64,000 nt of DNA from Paenibacillus camelliae (GTDB lineage: Bacteria > Bacillota > Bacilli > Paenibacillales > Paenibacillaceae), in the NCBI RefSeq assembly GCF_023715345.1, contig NZ_JAMBNY010000015.1:32447-96446 (forward strand). The letters run 5' to 3'. The position numbers were made by a program, and so were the translations under genes. A model generated the notes under the pieces. The model worked only from the letters and a program-made list of their open reading frames with translations, searched no databases and was not told the origin of the DNA. Position 1 is the first letter of the stretch. Each line of letters opens with the position of its first letter. Below, in pieces: positions 44,131 through 52,729 of the stretch.

Positions 44131-46440
44131 ATGAGAAGGAGAAAAAATAAAGGCTTAATTCGTGTTTTATTAACAGTTGCAGTATTCATATGTATTCAGC
44201 TTATTCTTGTGCTGCCTGTTCAAGCTATTACTCCTAATGGTACATATATTCAGGATGAAATCGAGGCACTCTCTAGTCAAGAAAAGAATGCGCTGGAAAC
44301 AAGCATGTATCGTCAGGGTGTGAAGCTGAATGTATTGCTTGTAGAGACGCTTGATGGAAGAGGAGTAGAAGACTATAGTGAGTTGCTATTTACAGATTGG
44401 GGACTTGGGGCGGATGAAGGCCTGCTTGTAATCGCTGACCGAGATGGATTAGTTCAGCTTCAGCTGCAAATCGACTCTCGGCTGGAGAAGGCTATATATG
44501 CGCAGCTGGACGGTAGAAATCCCGTAACCACCTTTCTGGAGCAGCAGTTTTACCCTTATGCTGCAGAAGGTAATTATTACAAAGCGATAGACGATACGAT
44601 CAATGGTCTAGCATATTATCTCGAGCAATATAGCAGCCTTCCAGCAGCTCCAGCTGGTGACACTGCAGCAACTTCAAGCAGTAAGGGCTCGGGCTATGCG
44701 ATGCTAGTCATGTTTGGATTACTTATTGTTGTTGCGTTAATTATGATTGTTGTCGTACAACGTAAAAAGCGTAAGCGCGCGAAAGAGCTTCTGCTAAAGC
44801 TGGAGGATCACTACGAAAAAATTTCAGAGAAGCTGCAGCGGCTAGACCATGAGATGAATGAGATCAAAAAGTTTTCTCAAGGTAAATCGCGAGAGATTGT
44901 AGGAGATGTAGAGGATGACCTTTATGACTTACTGCAGCAGCTATCTACTTATCCTGAGCAGCTTCGTGCATGGAAAGGCTTAAGTCCGGCCCAGCTACAG
45001 CGGAAAGAGCAAGATTTAAGATCGCTTGAACGTTCGCTACATCAGATTGATCAAACGATCGAGGAACTCCAGGCAGTAGTTGATAAGTATAAAAATATTG
45101 AAGCAGCTGCTGTAAAACTACTACAAGAGCGAAAATCCAGCTTTGAGCAGGGGAAGCAAGCATTATTGTCGATTGCAACAGATGCAGAAACAACGCTTCA
45201 AGCGCTGTTTGAAAGACAGCGTGATATTGAGACCCTGCTGGAGCAAATCGACGCTACGCTTGCATTCAACCCCATCGAAGCAAGCACACGACTAAGCAGT
45301 GAGGAAGCAACGATACAAAGCTGGGTGGATGATGTAAATGCATACGAGCATCTCATCGATACATTGCGTAAGCTGCCGGAGCATATTAAACAAACAAAGA
45401 GCAAAATTGATCTGCTTATCCAGCAGGAGCAGCTGACTTTGCAGGAAATTTCCCCTTATCAATGGTTTGATTCAATGAACGGGCAGCTGCTTACGATAGA
45501 ACGTTCCTTAAAAATTGGTGATGTACCGTCGGCAAGAGAATGTGCAAACCGAATTGAGCAATGGCTGCAAACTGCACTTACAGATGTCACCAAATCGATT
45601 GATGCACGAGATGGCAATCTTGAGCATGCGCGAGCGCTAGAGGATGGCTTAAAGGATCTACGTGTAGACCGCTTGCCACAAGCTGAGCGGGCGATTGAGC
45701 AGGCAAAGCAGCAATATGATCGACTCCATTGGCATGAGGCTGAGCAGAAGCAGCTGCAAATTCCAGAGCAGCTAGTTCGAGTAGAGCAAAAGGTTAAGCT
45801 TGCTCAGCAATACAATGACATCAAAGTACAGCGTTATTTTGAAGCGGAGAAGCTGTTGCAGGAAGCACAGAACGAATTGAATGAGCTTGAGGCACAAAGT
45901 CTGGAGCACGAACAGCTCATCTATGAGCTGAACCGCACTTATCAATCGTATGGTGACCGTGTTAATCAGCTTAAGCATAGCTACGAACAGGTTCGACATC
46001 AGCTTCAGCTTAATGGTATTCGGATTCAAGGTATGATGGCTGGTGTGGAGAGCAACGGGCTCGAACTACTATTAAAGATTCAACAACAGCTATCTGCAAC
46101 ACCTCGCAAGCTGGATCAGCTAGGACAGGATATGATCCAGGCTCAGCATCAGTTTGAGCAGTTTAGACAAATTGCAGCTCAAGAAATCGCCGCAAAGGAA
46201 GCGAGAGAGCGTGCAGAGCAGGAACGACTTCGTCAATTGGCTCAAATGGAAATGATGAGAAGAATGATGAATCAATCCAATCGCAACTCCAGAGGTGGTG
46301 GCCGTGGTGGCTTTGGGGGTGGCGGCTTCGGCGGTGGCTCTCGAGGCGGCGGCGGCAGCTTTAGAGGCGGCGGTTCTCGAGGTGGTGGCGGCAGCTTCAG
46401 AGGCGGCGGCTCTCGAGGCGGTGGAGGTAGGTTTAAGTAA
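44131..46440 (+). CDS. TPM-domain membrane protein with coiled coil and Gly-rich tail
   Basis: 769 residues. Signal/anchor segment (LLTVAVFICIQLILVLPVQA), an extracytoplasmic TPM domain (residues ~40-170: IEALSSQEKNALETSMYRQG, WGLGADEGLLVIADRDG), a membrane helix (YAMLVMFGLLIVVALIMIVV), about 480 residues of cytoplasmic coiled coil, and a C-terminal Gly/Arg/Phe-rich tail of GGGSRGGGGSFRGGG-type repeats. It resembles Bacillus YdjH, also next to pspA. ATG at 44131 follows TATGGAGGTCG; two upstream in-frame ATGs precede or lie in the hairpin and are rejected. Envelope-stress role inferred from its neighbour. Confidence 0.82.
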   Translation: MRRRKNKGLIRVLLTVAVFICIQLILVLPVQAITPNGTYIQDEIEALSSQEKNALETSMYRQGVKLNVLLVETLDGRGVEDYSELLFTDWGLGADEGLLVIADRDGLVQLQLQIDSRLEKAIYAQLDGRNPVTTFLEQQFYPYAAEGNYYKAIDDTINGLAYYLEQYSSLPAAPAGDTAATSSSKGSGYAMLVMFGLLIVVALIMIVVVQRKKRKRAKELLLKLEDHYEKISEKLQRLDHEMNEIKKFSQGKSREIVGDVEDDLYDLLQQLSTYPEQLRAWKGLSPAQLQRKEQDLRSLERSLHQIDQTIEELQAVVDKYKNIEAAAVKLLQERKSSFEQGKQALLSIATDAETTLQALFERQRDIETLLEQIDATLAFNPIEASTRLSSEEATIQSWVDDVNAYEHLIDTLRKLPEHIKQTKSKIDLLIQQEQLTLQEISPYQWFDSMNGQLLTIERSLKIGDVPSARECANRIEQWLQTALTDVTKSIDARDGNLEHARALEDGLKDLRVDRLPQAERAIEQAKQQYDRLHWHEAEQKQLQIPEQLVRVEQKVKLAQQYNDIKVQRYFEAEKLLQEAQNELNELEAQSLEHEQLIYELNRTYQSYGDRVNQLKHSYEQVRHQLQLNGIRIQGMMAGVESNGLELLLKIQQQLSATPRKLDQLGQDMIQAQHQFEQFRQIAAQEIAAKEARERAEQERLRQLAQMEMMRRMMNQSNRNSRGGGRGGFGGGGFGGGSRGGGGSFRGGGSRGGGGSFRGGGSRGGGGRFK

Positions 46441-46453
46441 TCCATTGAACTTG

Positions 46454-46491
46454 AATAGCCTGTTGAGTTTTCTCAACAGGCTATTTTTTAT
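46454..46491 (+). terminator. Rho-independent terminator after the TPM gene
   Basis: AATAGCCTGTTGAG pairs perfectly with CTCAACAGGCTATT, followed by a T run. Confidence 0.93.
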
Positions 46492-46558
46492 TCTCTAGAA
46501 ACATTCGTTGTCGCTGTTTACCATGTTTAATGTTGTCGCTTCGCTCAGCTTACAATGG

Positions 46559-47809
46559 TTATTGAAGATAAGCCTGCATGTTCAGCTTCATGCTCAGCAC
46601 AAGTCTTACACGCTCGTCGATAAGCGCCTCATCTATTTCACCCTGCTCGACTGCTTCGATTAAACGTTGTCTAACGAGCTGCTGCTGCTTAGGTTTATGT
46701 CCGATAATGAGCATCGTGTTACCTGCTTGAATGGCTTTAACAGCTGCTTCAGACAGTTCATACTGCTCGGTAATACCTCCCATGATTAAATCATCAGTAA
46801 TGATAAGACCATCAAATTGCAGCACCTTACGTAAGTAATAAGAGATGATCGTTTTCGACAAGGAGGCAGGATAGTCTGCATCCAGCTTCGGTACTAATAG
46901 ATGACCGACCATTATCGCGTCAATGTCATTAGCAATTGCTGTTCGGAATGGAAGGAGCTCTAGCTGTTCAAGCTCATCCCAGCTTTTATCAATGACAGGT
47001 AATTCGATATGTGAGTCAATGGTTGTATCGCCGTGTCCAGGAAAGTGCTTGCCGACGGTTAGTACATGCTTGCCTAAACCTTCTAGCATGGCAGTGCTAT
47101 GTGTAGTGACACTATCCGCAGTTGCTCCAAATGCTCTCGACCCAATAACGGGATTGTTTGGATTGCTGTTAATATCAAGCACGGGGGAAAAGTTCATATC
47201 AATGGATAAATCTGCTAACGCTTTGCCAATTAGGTCACCATTTGCTTGCGTAATGGCTGTGTCATTCAGCTCTCCTAGCTCAGCTGCTGAGGGGAACTGC
47301 TCAGGCAATCGGTTAACCTTTCCGCCTTCTTGATCAATTGTTACCCACAATGGTATATCGTTCGAAGGCAGCTTTTTCAGCTCATGGATGAACGTTGTTA
47401 GCTGCTGCTCTGAGTCAATATTTCGCTTAAACAATATAATGTTGCCAATGCCCTGCTCAGCAATGAGCCTCCTCGTGTCAGTACTTACGGTTGAAGCTCG
47501 GTCCTCAATACCAACAATAAGAAGCTGCCCAATTTTCTCCTCTAACGTTAACTGTGCCAAACGATCCTCAACCTGTTGAATAATATCTTCTTCCGGTTGC
47601 TGCTCTGTATACGAATTCTCGTAAATCTCTTCATCAATGACTATAGGTTCCTCGCTATCAAGCTCTATGGAAGGTTTATGCTCTACAATTGGTGTATCCA
47701 CAAAAGTCGGAGCTGCTGGTTTTATGTTATAGAGCATTGTTACTGCATAGATGACGATGACTAGCGTTAAAGCTGTGCTAAAAAAAATAAGCAGCCGCTT
47801 ATGTTTCAA
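46559..47809 (-). CDS. nagZ: Glycoside hydrolase family 3 beta-N-acetylhexosaminidase
   Basis: NagZ-type enzyme, 416 residues, removing GlcNAc from muropeptides. N-terminal membrane anchor (LLIFFSTALTLVIVIYAVTM), a ~60-residue acidic linker, then the GH3 barrel with VTIDQEGGKVNRL, FSPVLDIN, and the NagZ signature KHFPGHGDTTIDSHIELP that holds the His-Asp catalytic dyad; ITDDLIMGGI marks the end of the barrel. No second GH3 domain. TTG at 47809 is preferred, with GAGAGGTG in front; the GTG three codons earlier lies in that site. Likely anchored outside the membrane in wall turnover. Confidence 0.88.
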   Translation of the reverse strand: MKHKRLLIFFSTALTLVIVIYAVTMLYNIKPAAPTFVDTPIVEHKPSIELDSEEPIVIDEEIYENSYTEQQPEEDIIQQVEDRLAQLTLEEKIGQLLIVGIEDRASTVSTDTRRLIAEQGIGNIILFKRNIDSEQQLTTFIHELKKLPSNDIPLWVTIDQEGGKVNRLPEQFPSAAELGELNDTAITQANGDLIGKALADLSIDMNFSPVLDINSNPNNPVIGSRAFGATADSVTTHSTAMLEGLGKHVLTVGKHFPGHGDTTIDSHIELPVIDKSWDELEQLELLPFRTAIANDIDAIMVGHLLVPKLDADYPASLSKTIISYYLRKVLQFDGLIITDDLIMGGITEQYELSEAAVKAIQAGNTMLIIGHKPKQQQLVRQRLIEAVEQGEIDEALIDERVRLVLSMKLNMQAYLQ

Positions 47810-47934
47810 TGTCCGCACCTCTCAAACAAGTGGTATAATAAAGCAAGAGCTAGCTTAACAATATTTACCTTTACATCATAACTGCACTAGCGTAGAGAAG
47901 CAACTAAAGCAAATGGGAAATGGAGTGGAAACAA

Positions 47935-48942
47935 ATGAGTAATCAAAAAATCCGTTGGGGCGTGCTTGGATGCGCTTCCATCGCAAAGCGTTCAGTAGTA
48001 CCTGGTATACAAGGCTCACAGCTTAATGAAGTCCGTGCAATTGCAAGTCGTTCTCTTGAAAAATCACTAGAGACAGCTAAGGAATTAAATATTCCAGTAG
48101 CTTATGGCAGCTATGAAGAGCTGATCAATGATCAGGAGCTTGACGCGATTTACATACCATTACCGAATCAGCTGCATAAGGAATGGACCATTAAAGCGAT
48201 GAAAGCAGGAAAGCACGTGCTGTGCGAGAAGCCAATTGCCTTAACACACAAGGAGGCAGAGGAGATGCTGCTTGTGTCGAAGGAGATGGGGGTTATCGTC
48301 GCGGAGGCATTTATGTACCGTTATCATCCTCGCTATGAACGGATTAAGCAGCTCATCGCAGATGGAGCGATCGGAGATCTTCGTCTAATTAAAGGTTCAT
48401 TTACGTTCAATAATGGTGATAGCACTGACAATGTCCGCTTTGTTAAGGAATGGGGAGGCGGCTCGTTATATGATGTTGGCTGCTATCCAATCAGCGCTGC
48501 ACGATATTTCTTAGATCGTGAACCAATAGCGGCTACGATGCAGGCTATGTTCTCAGAGAAGCATGGTGGCGTCGATATGATGGCTGCAGGCCTAGTAGAG
48601 TTTCCTGGTGATGTCTCGCTATTGTTCGATTGCGGCATGTGGGCGGCCTTCCGCAACCCGATGGAAATTCTCGGCACGAAGGGAAGAATTGAGATTCCTC
48701 ATGCATTTCTAGGTAAAAATGAAAATGAAGGCAATTATTATCTTCATACTGATCAAGGAGTAGAGGAAATGAAGGCTGAGAGCTTGGATACATACTCCTT
48801 GCAAGCCGATGCGTTCGCTCGTGCGATTTATGGGGAGCAGCCTTTGCCGTTCCCGCTAGAGGACGCTATTGCTAATATGAAGGTGCTTGAAGCATGTTTA
48901 CAATCAGCTGAGAATGGAACTCGTGTCACACTAAACGGATAA
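47935..48942 (+). CDS. Gfo/Idh/MocA-family oxidoreductase
   Basis: NAD(P)-dependent sugar-type oxidoreductase, 335 residues. Rossmann start IRWGVLGCASIAKRSVVPGI, the family EKPIALT motif around the catalytic lysine (VLCEKPIAL), YRYHPRYERIKQL and GGGSLYDVGCYPISAARYF. ATG at 47935 follows ATGGAGTGG; an in-frame ATG at 47920 is part of that site. Followed 22 bp later by an aldo/keto reductase, probably co-transcribed. Substrate unknown. Confidence 0.9.
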   Translation: MSNQKIRWGVLGCASIAKRSVVPGIQGSQLNEVRAIASRSLEKSLETAKELNIPVAYGSYEELINDQELDAIYIPLPNQLHKEWTIKAMKAGKHVLCEKPIALTHKEAEEMLLVSKEMGVIVAEAFMYRYHPRYERIKQLIADGAIGDLRLIKGSFTFNNGDSTDNVRFVKEWGGGSLYDVGCYPISAARYFLDREPIAATMQAMFSEKHGGVDMMAAGLVEFPGDVSLLFDCGMWAAFRNPMEILGTKGRIEIPHAFLGKNENEGNYYLHTDQGVEEMKAESLDTYSLQADAFARAIYGEQPLPFPLEDAIANMKVLEACLQSAENGTRVTLNG

Positions 48943-48964
48943 CGTGAACAAGGAGTGTGTTTTC

Positions 48965-49888
48965 ATGCAATATATGAGCATAGCAGGTTGTTCAAAGCCA
49001 ATTTCTAAAGTGATTAAAGGTACAGATTATTTACAGGTTGCTACCTATGAGCTGAACAGAGAGCAGCTGGATCAATTTGTTGAAATCGGAGGCAATACGG
49101 TTGATACCGCTCATATTTATACGGGGGGAGAAAGCGAGACAGTATTAGGCCGCTATGTGGAAGAGCGAAATTTACGACAGGAGCTCGTTATATTCACTAA
49201 GGGCGGCATCTCAAGCTTGAAGCGGGATGTATTGCATGCTGAGATACAAACTAGTCTAGAGCGCCTTAGAACAGATTACATCGACCTATATGCCCTGCAT
49301 CGTGATGATGCTTCGCTGACGGTTGGTGAAATTGTTGAGATGATGAATGAATATATTGATTCAGGCACGATTCATGCGATAGGGGTATCAAATTGGACTC
49401 CTACTCGATTACTTGAAGCGAATCGCTATGCTGCTGAGCATGGACTAGTTGGATTTACGTTCAATTCTCCTAATCTCAGTCTTGCTAAGCCCAAAGAGCC
49501 GTATTGGAACGGTGTGCTATATGTCGACGAAGAAATGGCTTCTATGCATGAAAACACAATGCTTCCTTGCTTGTCCTGGTCTCCGCTAGCAAGAGGCTTC
49601 TTCTCTGGACGTTTCTCTCCAGACGCTATAACAGATAAGGATATTGCTAGAGTATTTTATAGTGATGATAATTGGGCGAAGTATGATCGTGCTGAGAAGC
49701 TCGCTGCAGAGAAGGGGTTGTCTACTGCAGAAATTGCTTTAGCTTATGTTGCTAATCAGAGCTATCCAACAGCTATTATTGCGGGCGCACGGACGATGGA
49801 GGAGCTTCAATCCTGCGTTCGTGCGATGGGGCTGAAGCTATCGACTGAAGAGGTTGCTTGGCTGGAGCAGGGATCACAGAGCACGTAA
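48965..49888 (+). CDS. Aldo/keto reductase
   Basis: NADPH-dependent AKR-type oxidoreductase, 307 residues. Catalytic tetrad parts seen: Asp-Thr-Ala-His-Ile-Tyr (VDTAHIYTGGESE), Lys in IFTKGG and His in YALHRDD. SWSPLARGFFSGRFS and AGARTMEELQ match the cofactor region. ATG at 48965 is chosen over GTG 48944 because AAGGAGTG sits between them. Second gene of a pair with the Gfo/Idh/MocA protein, suggesting shared sugar or polyol substrate. One of three AKRs in the window. Confidence 0.9.
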   Translation: MQYMSIAGCSKPISKVIKGTDYLQVATYELNREQLDQFVEIGGNTVDTAHIYTGGESETVLGRYVEERNLRQELVIFTKGGISSLKRDVLHAEIQTSLERLRTDYIDLYALHRDDASLTVGEIVEMMNEYIDSGTIHAIGVSNWTPTRLLEANRYAAEHGLVGFTFNSPNLSLAKPKEPYWNGVLYVDEEMASMHENTMLPCLSWSPLARGFFSGRFSPDAITDKDIARVFYSDDNWAKYDRAEKLAAEKGLSTAEIALAYVANQSYPTAIIAGARTMEELQSCVRAMGLKLSTEEVAWLEQGSQST

Positions 49889-49927
49889 TGAAATCCGTCA
49901 AAGTATGACAATTAATATAATTGAAAG

Positions 49928-49959
49928 AAGGACCACTCGATGGAGTGGTCCTTTTTTTT
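49928..49959 (+). terminator. Rho-independent terminator after the AKR gene
   Basis: GGACCACTC / GAGTGGTCC perfect stem with loop GATG and eight T. Confidence 0.95.
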
Positions 49960-50036
49960 GCAGCGTAGATAATAAGCTTAGAGTAGCATTGGTTAATAAC
50001 TTCGTGTTCAATTCAAGCTAGAGATCTAGTTTAAGC

Positions 50037-50972
50037 TTACGACTTAAACAACGTCGCAATGGATCCACCCTCCGTAATGATTTGAATCGCTTTGGAGATG
50101 AGTGGGGCTACGGTTAGAACGACGAATTTATCGGAGTGGTTCTCATCAAGCTGTATCGTATTCGTAATAACGATCTCATTAATGTTCGGGTGATCCAGCT
50201 TCTGTAACGCTTCGCCTGAGAATATTCCGTGGGTCGCACAAATAAACGCATCGTTTGCACCCTTCTTCTTTAGCGCTTCAACGACATTAACGATTGTACT
50301 GCCCGTATCAATCATATCCTCGATAATAATTGGCGTCATGCCTTCAACTTCACCGATAATATGCGTAATCTCGGATTGATTGTGTGCGGGGCGATTTTTA
50401 ATCATTATGGCAAAGGGACAATCAATTAAGCCAGCCAGCTTTTCTGCGACAGTAGCTCGTCCAGCATCTGGTGATACAACGACCGGATTAATTATTCTCT
50501 TCTCACATATGTAATTAATGATAATGTCCAGTGCGGTGAGATGGTCAACGGTTATGTCGAAGAAACCTTGGATAGGATCGGCATGCAGGTCGATCGTAAT
50601 AATTCTTTGAGCACCCGCTGTAGTTAATACATCAGCGACCATTTTTGCCGAGATTGGTTCACGAGGTTTACTTTTTCGTTCCTGACGTGCGTAGCCGTAA
50701 TAAGGCATCACGATATTAATCGATCGTGCTGAAGCACGCTTTGCCGCATCAATCATGATGAGCAGCTCAACCAAATGCTCATTGACGGGGTGAGAGAGTG
50801 CCTGTACGAGAAAAACATCATGGTTACGCACGGTTTCTTCATAGGAGACATGGATCTCGCCACTTTGTTGACGTGATATGTTGGCTTGACCTAATGGAAC
50901 ATTCAATTGTTCACATATGGATTGTGCAAGTGGGCGGTTAGAAGAACCAGAGAAAATTTTTATTTGAGCCAT
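50037..50972 (-). CDS. prs: Divergent ribose-phosphate pyrophosphokinase (Prs paralogue)
   Basis: PRPP synthetase family, 311 residues. Start IKIFSGSSNRPLAQSI, PYYGYARQERKSKPREPIS, TIDLHADPIQGFFDITVDHL and the PRPP loop IIEDMIDTGSTIV (usual form DDxIDTxGT). The normally strict SPDxGGVxRA segment reads SPDAGRATVAEK, so the catalytic region has diverged. It is not in the glmU-prs-spoVG setting, suggesting a second, specialised copy. ATG at 50972 follows TTGGAGGATAAC; a longer start overlaps the site. Monocistronic between convergent and same-strand genes. Confidence 0.82.
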   Translation of the reverse strand: MAQIKIFSGSSNRPLAQSICEQLNVPLGQANISRQQSGEIHVSYEETVRNHDVFLVQALSHPVNEHLVELLIMIDAAKRASARSINIVMPYYGYARQERKSKPREPISAKMVADVLTTAGAQRIITIDLHADPIQGFFDITVDHLTALDIIINYICEKRIINPVVVSPDAGRATVAEKLAGLIDCPFAIMIKNRPAHNQSEITHIIGEVEGMTPIIIEDMIDTGSTIVNVVEALKKKGANDAFICATHGIFSGEALQKLDHPNINEIVITNTIQLDENHSDKFVVLTVAPLISKAIQIITEGGSIATLFKS

Positions 50973-51073
50973 GTTATCCTCCAAGCTTTGTATATTCGAG
51001 CTTCATGTGATGTTGCATTTACTTCCATCTTATCAGATTAATAATAGGTTAACAAATTACGGTGCCTAAAAAC

Positions 51074-51122
51074 AAGAAAAAGACAACAGTCATAATAGCA
51101 CGAGGCTACTATGACTGTTGTC
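51074..51122 (-). terminator. Rho-independent terminator after fabV
   Basis: On the minus strand AGACAACAGTCATAGTAGC pairs with GCTATTATGACTGTTGTCT, followed by TTTTTCTTGTTTTT. Confidence 0.9.
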
Positions 51123-51127
51123 TTTCT

Positions 51128-52318
51128 TTATTTTAGATTTTGAATATCGACGCTAGGGTCTACGTCGGCTTCATAGTTGACATCTTCGCGGTTAAATCCG
51201 AATAAGCCAAAGAACTCATTGCGATAGCCTTCAAGGTCAGTTAGCTCATATACGTTTTCCGTTGTGAGCTGCTCCCATGTTTTACTTACCGCTTCTTGAA
51301 TTTCAGGACGCATTTCCCAATCATCAATACGAATTTGGCGTTTGTCATCTACTGGAATTTCACCTTCAATGTAGAGGCGTTCTGAGAATAGACGGTACAT
51401 TTGTTCAATACAGCCTTCATGCGTTCCAGCTTCTTTCATCACCTTGTATAGAGCTGAGATATAAAGCGGTACAACTGGAATTGCTGAGCTTGATTGAGTA
51501 ACAAGCGCCTTGTTCACAGAAATAAATGCTCGTCCGCCGTTTTGCTTTAATTGGTCATGCAAGACGTCTGCTGTTTGCTGCAAATCTTGCTTAGCTGCAC
51601 CAATCGTTCCGTCATGGTAGACGGCATGCGTAATTTCAGGTCCTATGTAAGAATAGGCTACGGTTGTCGCATCTTCAGTAATCGCATCTGCTGCTTGAAG
51701 CGCATCAATCCACATTTTCCAGTCCTCACCGCCCATAACGGCGATCGTTTGTCTTAGCTCATCTTCTGTAGCAGGCTCAATCGTCGCTTCAGTTACTTCA
51801 CCAGTATGGAAGTTAACGGTTTTATTCGTATAAACTTCATGTAGCGGCTTAATAACAGAAGAGAACACTTCTCCAGTCTTTGGATGAACGCGACGTGGAG
51901 ATGCGACACTGTATACGATTAAATCAACTTTGCCTAATTGTGTTTTAATCAGATCGATTGTTTTGCTTTTAATTTCGTCTGAGAAAGCATCACCGACGAT
52001 ACTGAAGGATTTCAAACCTTCCTTAGCAGCAGCTGCTTCAAACGCAGCAGAGTTGTACCAACCAGCCGTTGCAGTACGTACACCTTCTGCACCTTTGTCA
52101 AAGTACACGCCAACCGTATTGGCACGAGATCCAAAGGCTGCGACAATGCGAGAGGCTAAGCCGTAACCAGTTGAAGCGCCGACTACTAATACATTTTTTG
52201 GTCCATTTAATGCAGGCTGTTGTTTTACAAAGTTGATTTGTTCTTCTACCTGCTTTTCGCAGCCAACAGGATGTGCTGTCGTACAAATAAATCCTCTAGT
52301 TTTTGGTTGAATGATCAT
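51128..52318 (-). CDS. fabV: FabV-type trans-2-enoyl-ACP/CoA reductase
   Basis: NADH-dependent enoyl reductase of 396 residues, usual FabV length. N-terminal IIQPKTRGFICTTAHPVGCE, nucleotide-binding VLVVGASTGYGLASRI, YSVASPRR, and the Y-x8-K active site YHDGTIGAAK preceded by YSYIGPE. FabV reduces the enoyl intermediate in fatty acid synthesis and is typically insensitive to triclosan; here it may be a second enoyl reductase beside a FabI elsewhere. Monocistronic. AAGAAAGGAA lies before the ATG. Confidence 0.94.
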   Translation of the reverse strand: MIIQPKTRGFICTTAHPVGCEKQVEEQINFVKQQPALNGPKNVLVVGASTGYGLASRIVAAFGSRANTVGVYFDKGAEGVRTATAGWYNSAAFEAAAAKEGLKSFSIVGDAFSDEIKSKTIDLIKTQLGKVDLIVYSVASPRRVHPKTGEVFSSVIKPLHEVYTNKTVNFHTGEVTEATIEPATEDELRQTIAVMGGEDWKMWIDALQAADAITEDATTVAYSYIGPEITHAVYHDGTIGAAKQDLQQTADVLHDQLKQNGGRAFISVNKALVTQSSSAIPVVPLYISALYKVMKEAGTHEGCIEQMYRLFSERLYIEGEIPVDDKRQIRIDDWEMRPEIQEAVSKTWEQLTTENVYELTDLEGYRNEFFGLFGFNREDVNYEADVDPSVDIQNLK

Positions 52319-52476
52319 AGGTTAGATATTCCTTTCTTCCTTATATTCTCTATGAATATCCTTGTTCATTACTCTATTTTACTTATAATTGCGCAATAAT
52401 GGAAGGGCAAACTAACAGGCGCCCTCGAAGATCAGGTTTTTCTTGCGAAAGCAGCCTGAAAGTTAACTGGCTTTAA

Positions 52477-52677
52477 CTACATGCCACTGTTAAGACTTTG
52501 CTCTCTGAGTAGAGCGAGTCGCTTCGTGAGGTTGCCACCTATGGTACCAATCTCTTTAGTAGAGATATGACCATAATAACCGTCTGCTGGTAATGGAATA
52601 CCTAGCTCATGAGCGATTTCGAGCTTCATTTGCTCAATTGCTAGCTCGTGTATAGAGAACTTCTGCTTTTTACTCAT
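52477..52677 (-). CDS. Alpha/beta-type small acid-soluble spore protein
   Basis: Second SASP, 66 residues. Contains IEQMKLEIAHELGI (GPR cleavage region) and DGYYGHISTKEIGTIGGNLT followed by KRL. Its N-terminus MSKKQKFSIHELA differs from the other copy. AAAGGAGTGATAG precedes the ATG. Sigma-G-like promoter overlaps the end of the adjacent aldo/keto reductase gene. DNA protection in dormant spores. Confidence 0.94.
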   Translation of the reverse strand: MSKKQKFSIHELAIEQMKLEIAHELGIPLPADGYYGHISTKEIGTIGGNLTKRLALLREQSLNSGM

Positions 52678-52698
52678 AATCTATCACTCCTTTTAAGC

Positions 52699-52729
52699 TA
52701 TTATGAGTAGAAAGTGGAGCAAGTATACA
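52699..52729 (-). promoter_or_regulatory. Sigma-G-like promoter of the second SASP gene
   Basis: Minus strand TGTATA, 18-nt spacer, CATAATA; only one mismatch in each element to TGAATA / CATACTA. The spacing matches the promoter at 37953-37983. Confidence 0.65.

Noticed and set aside
46120..46476. Antisense Ala-rich frame opposite the TPM gene tail
   Set aside because: It is the mirror of Gly-rich codons on the other strand; low complexity and no ribosome site.
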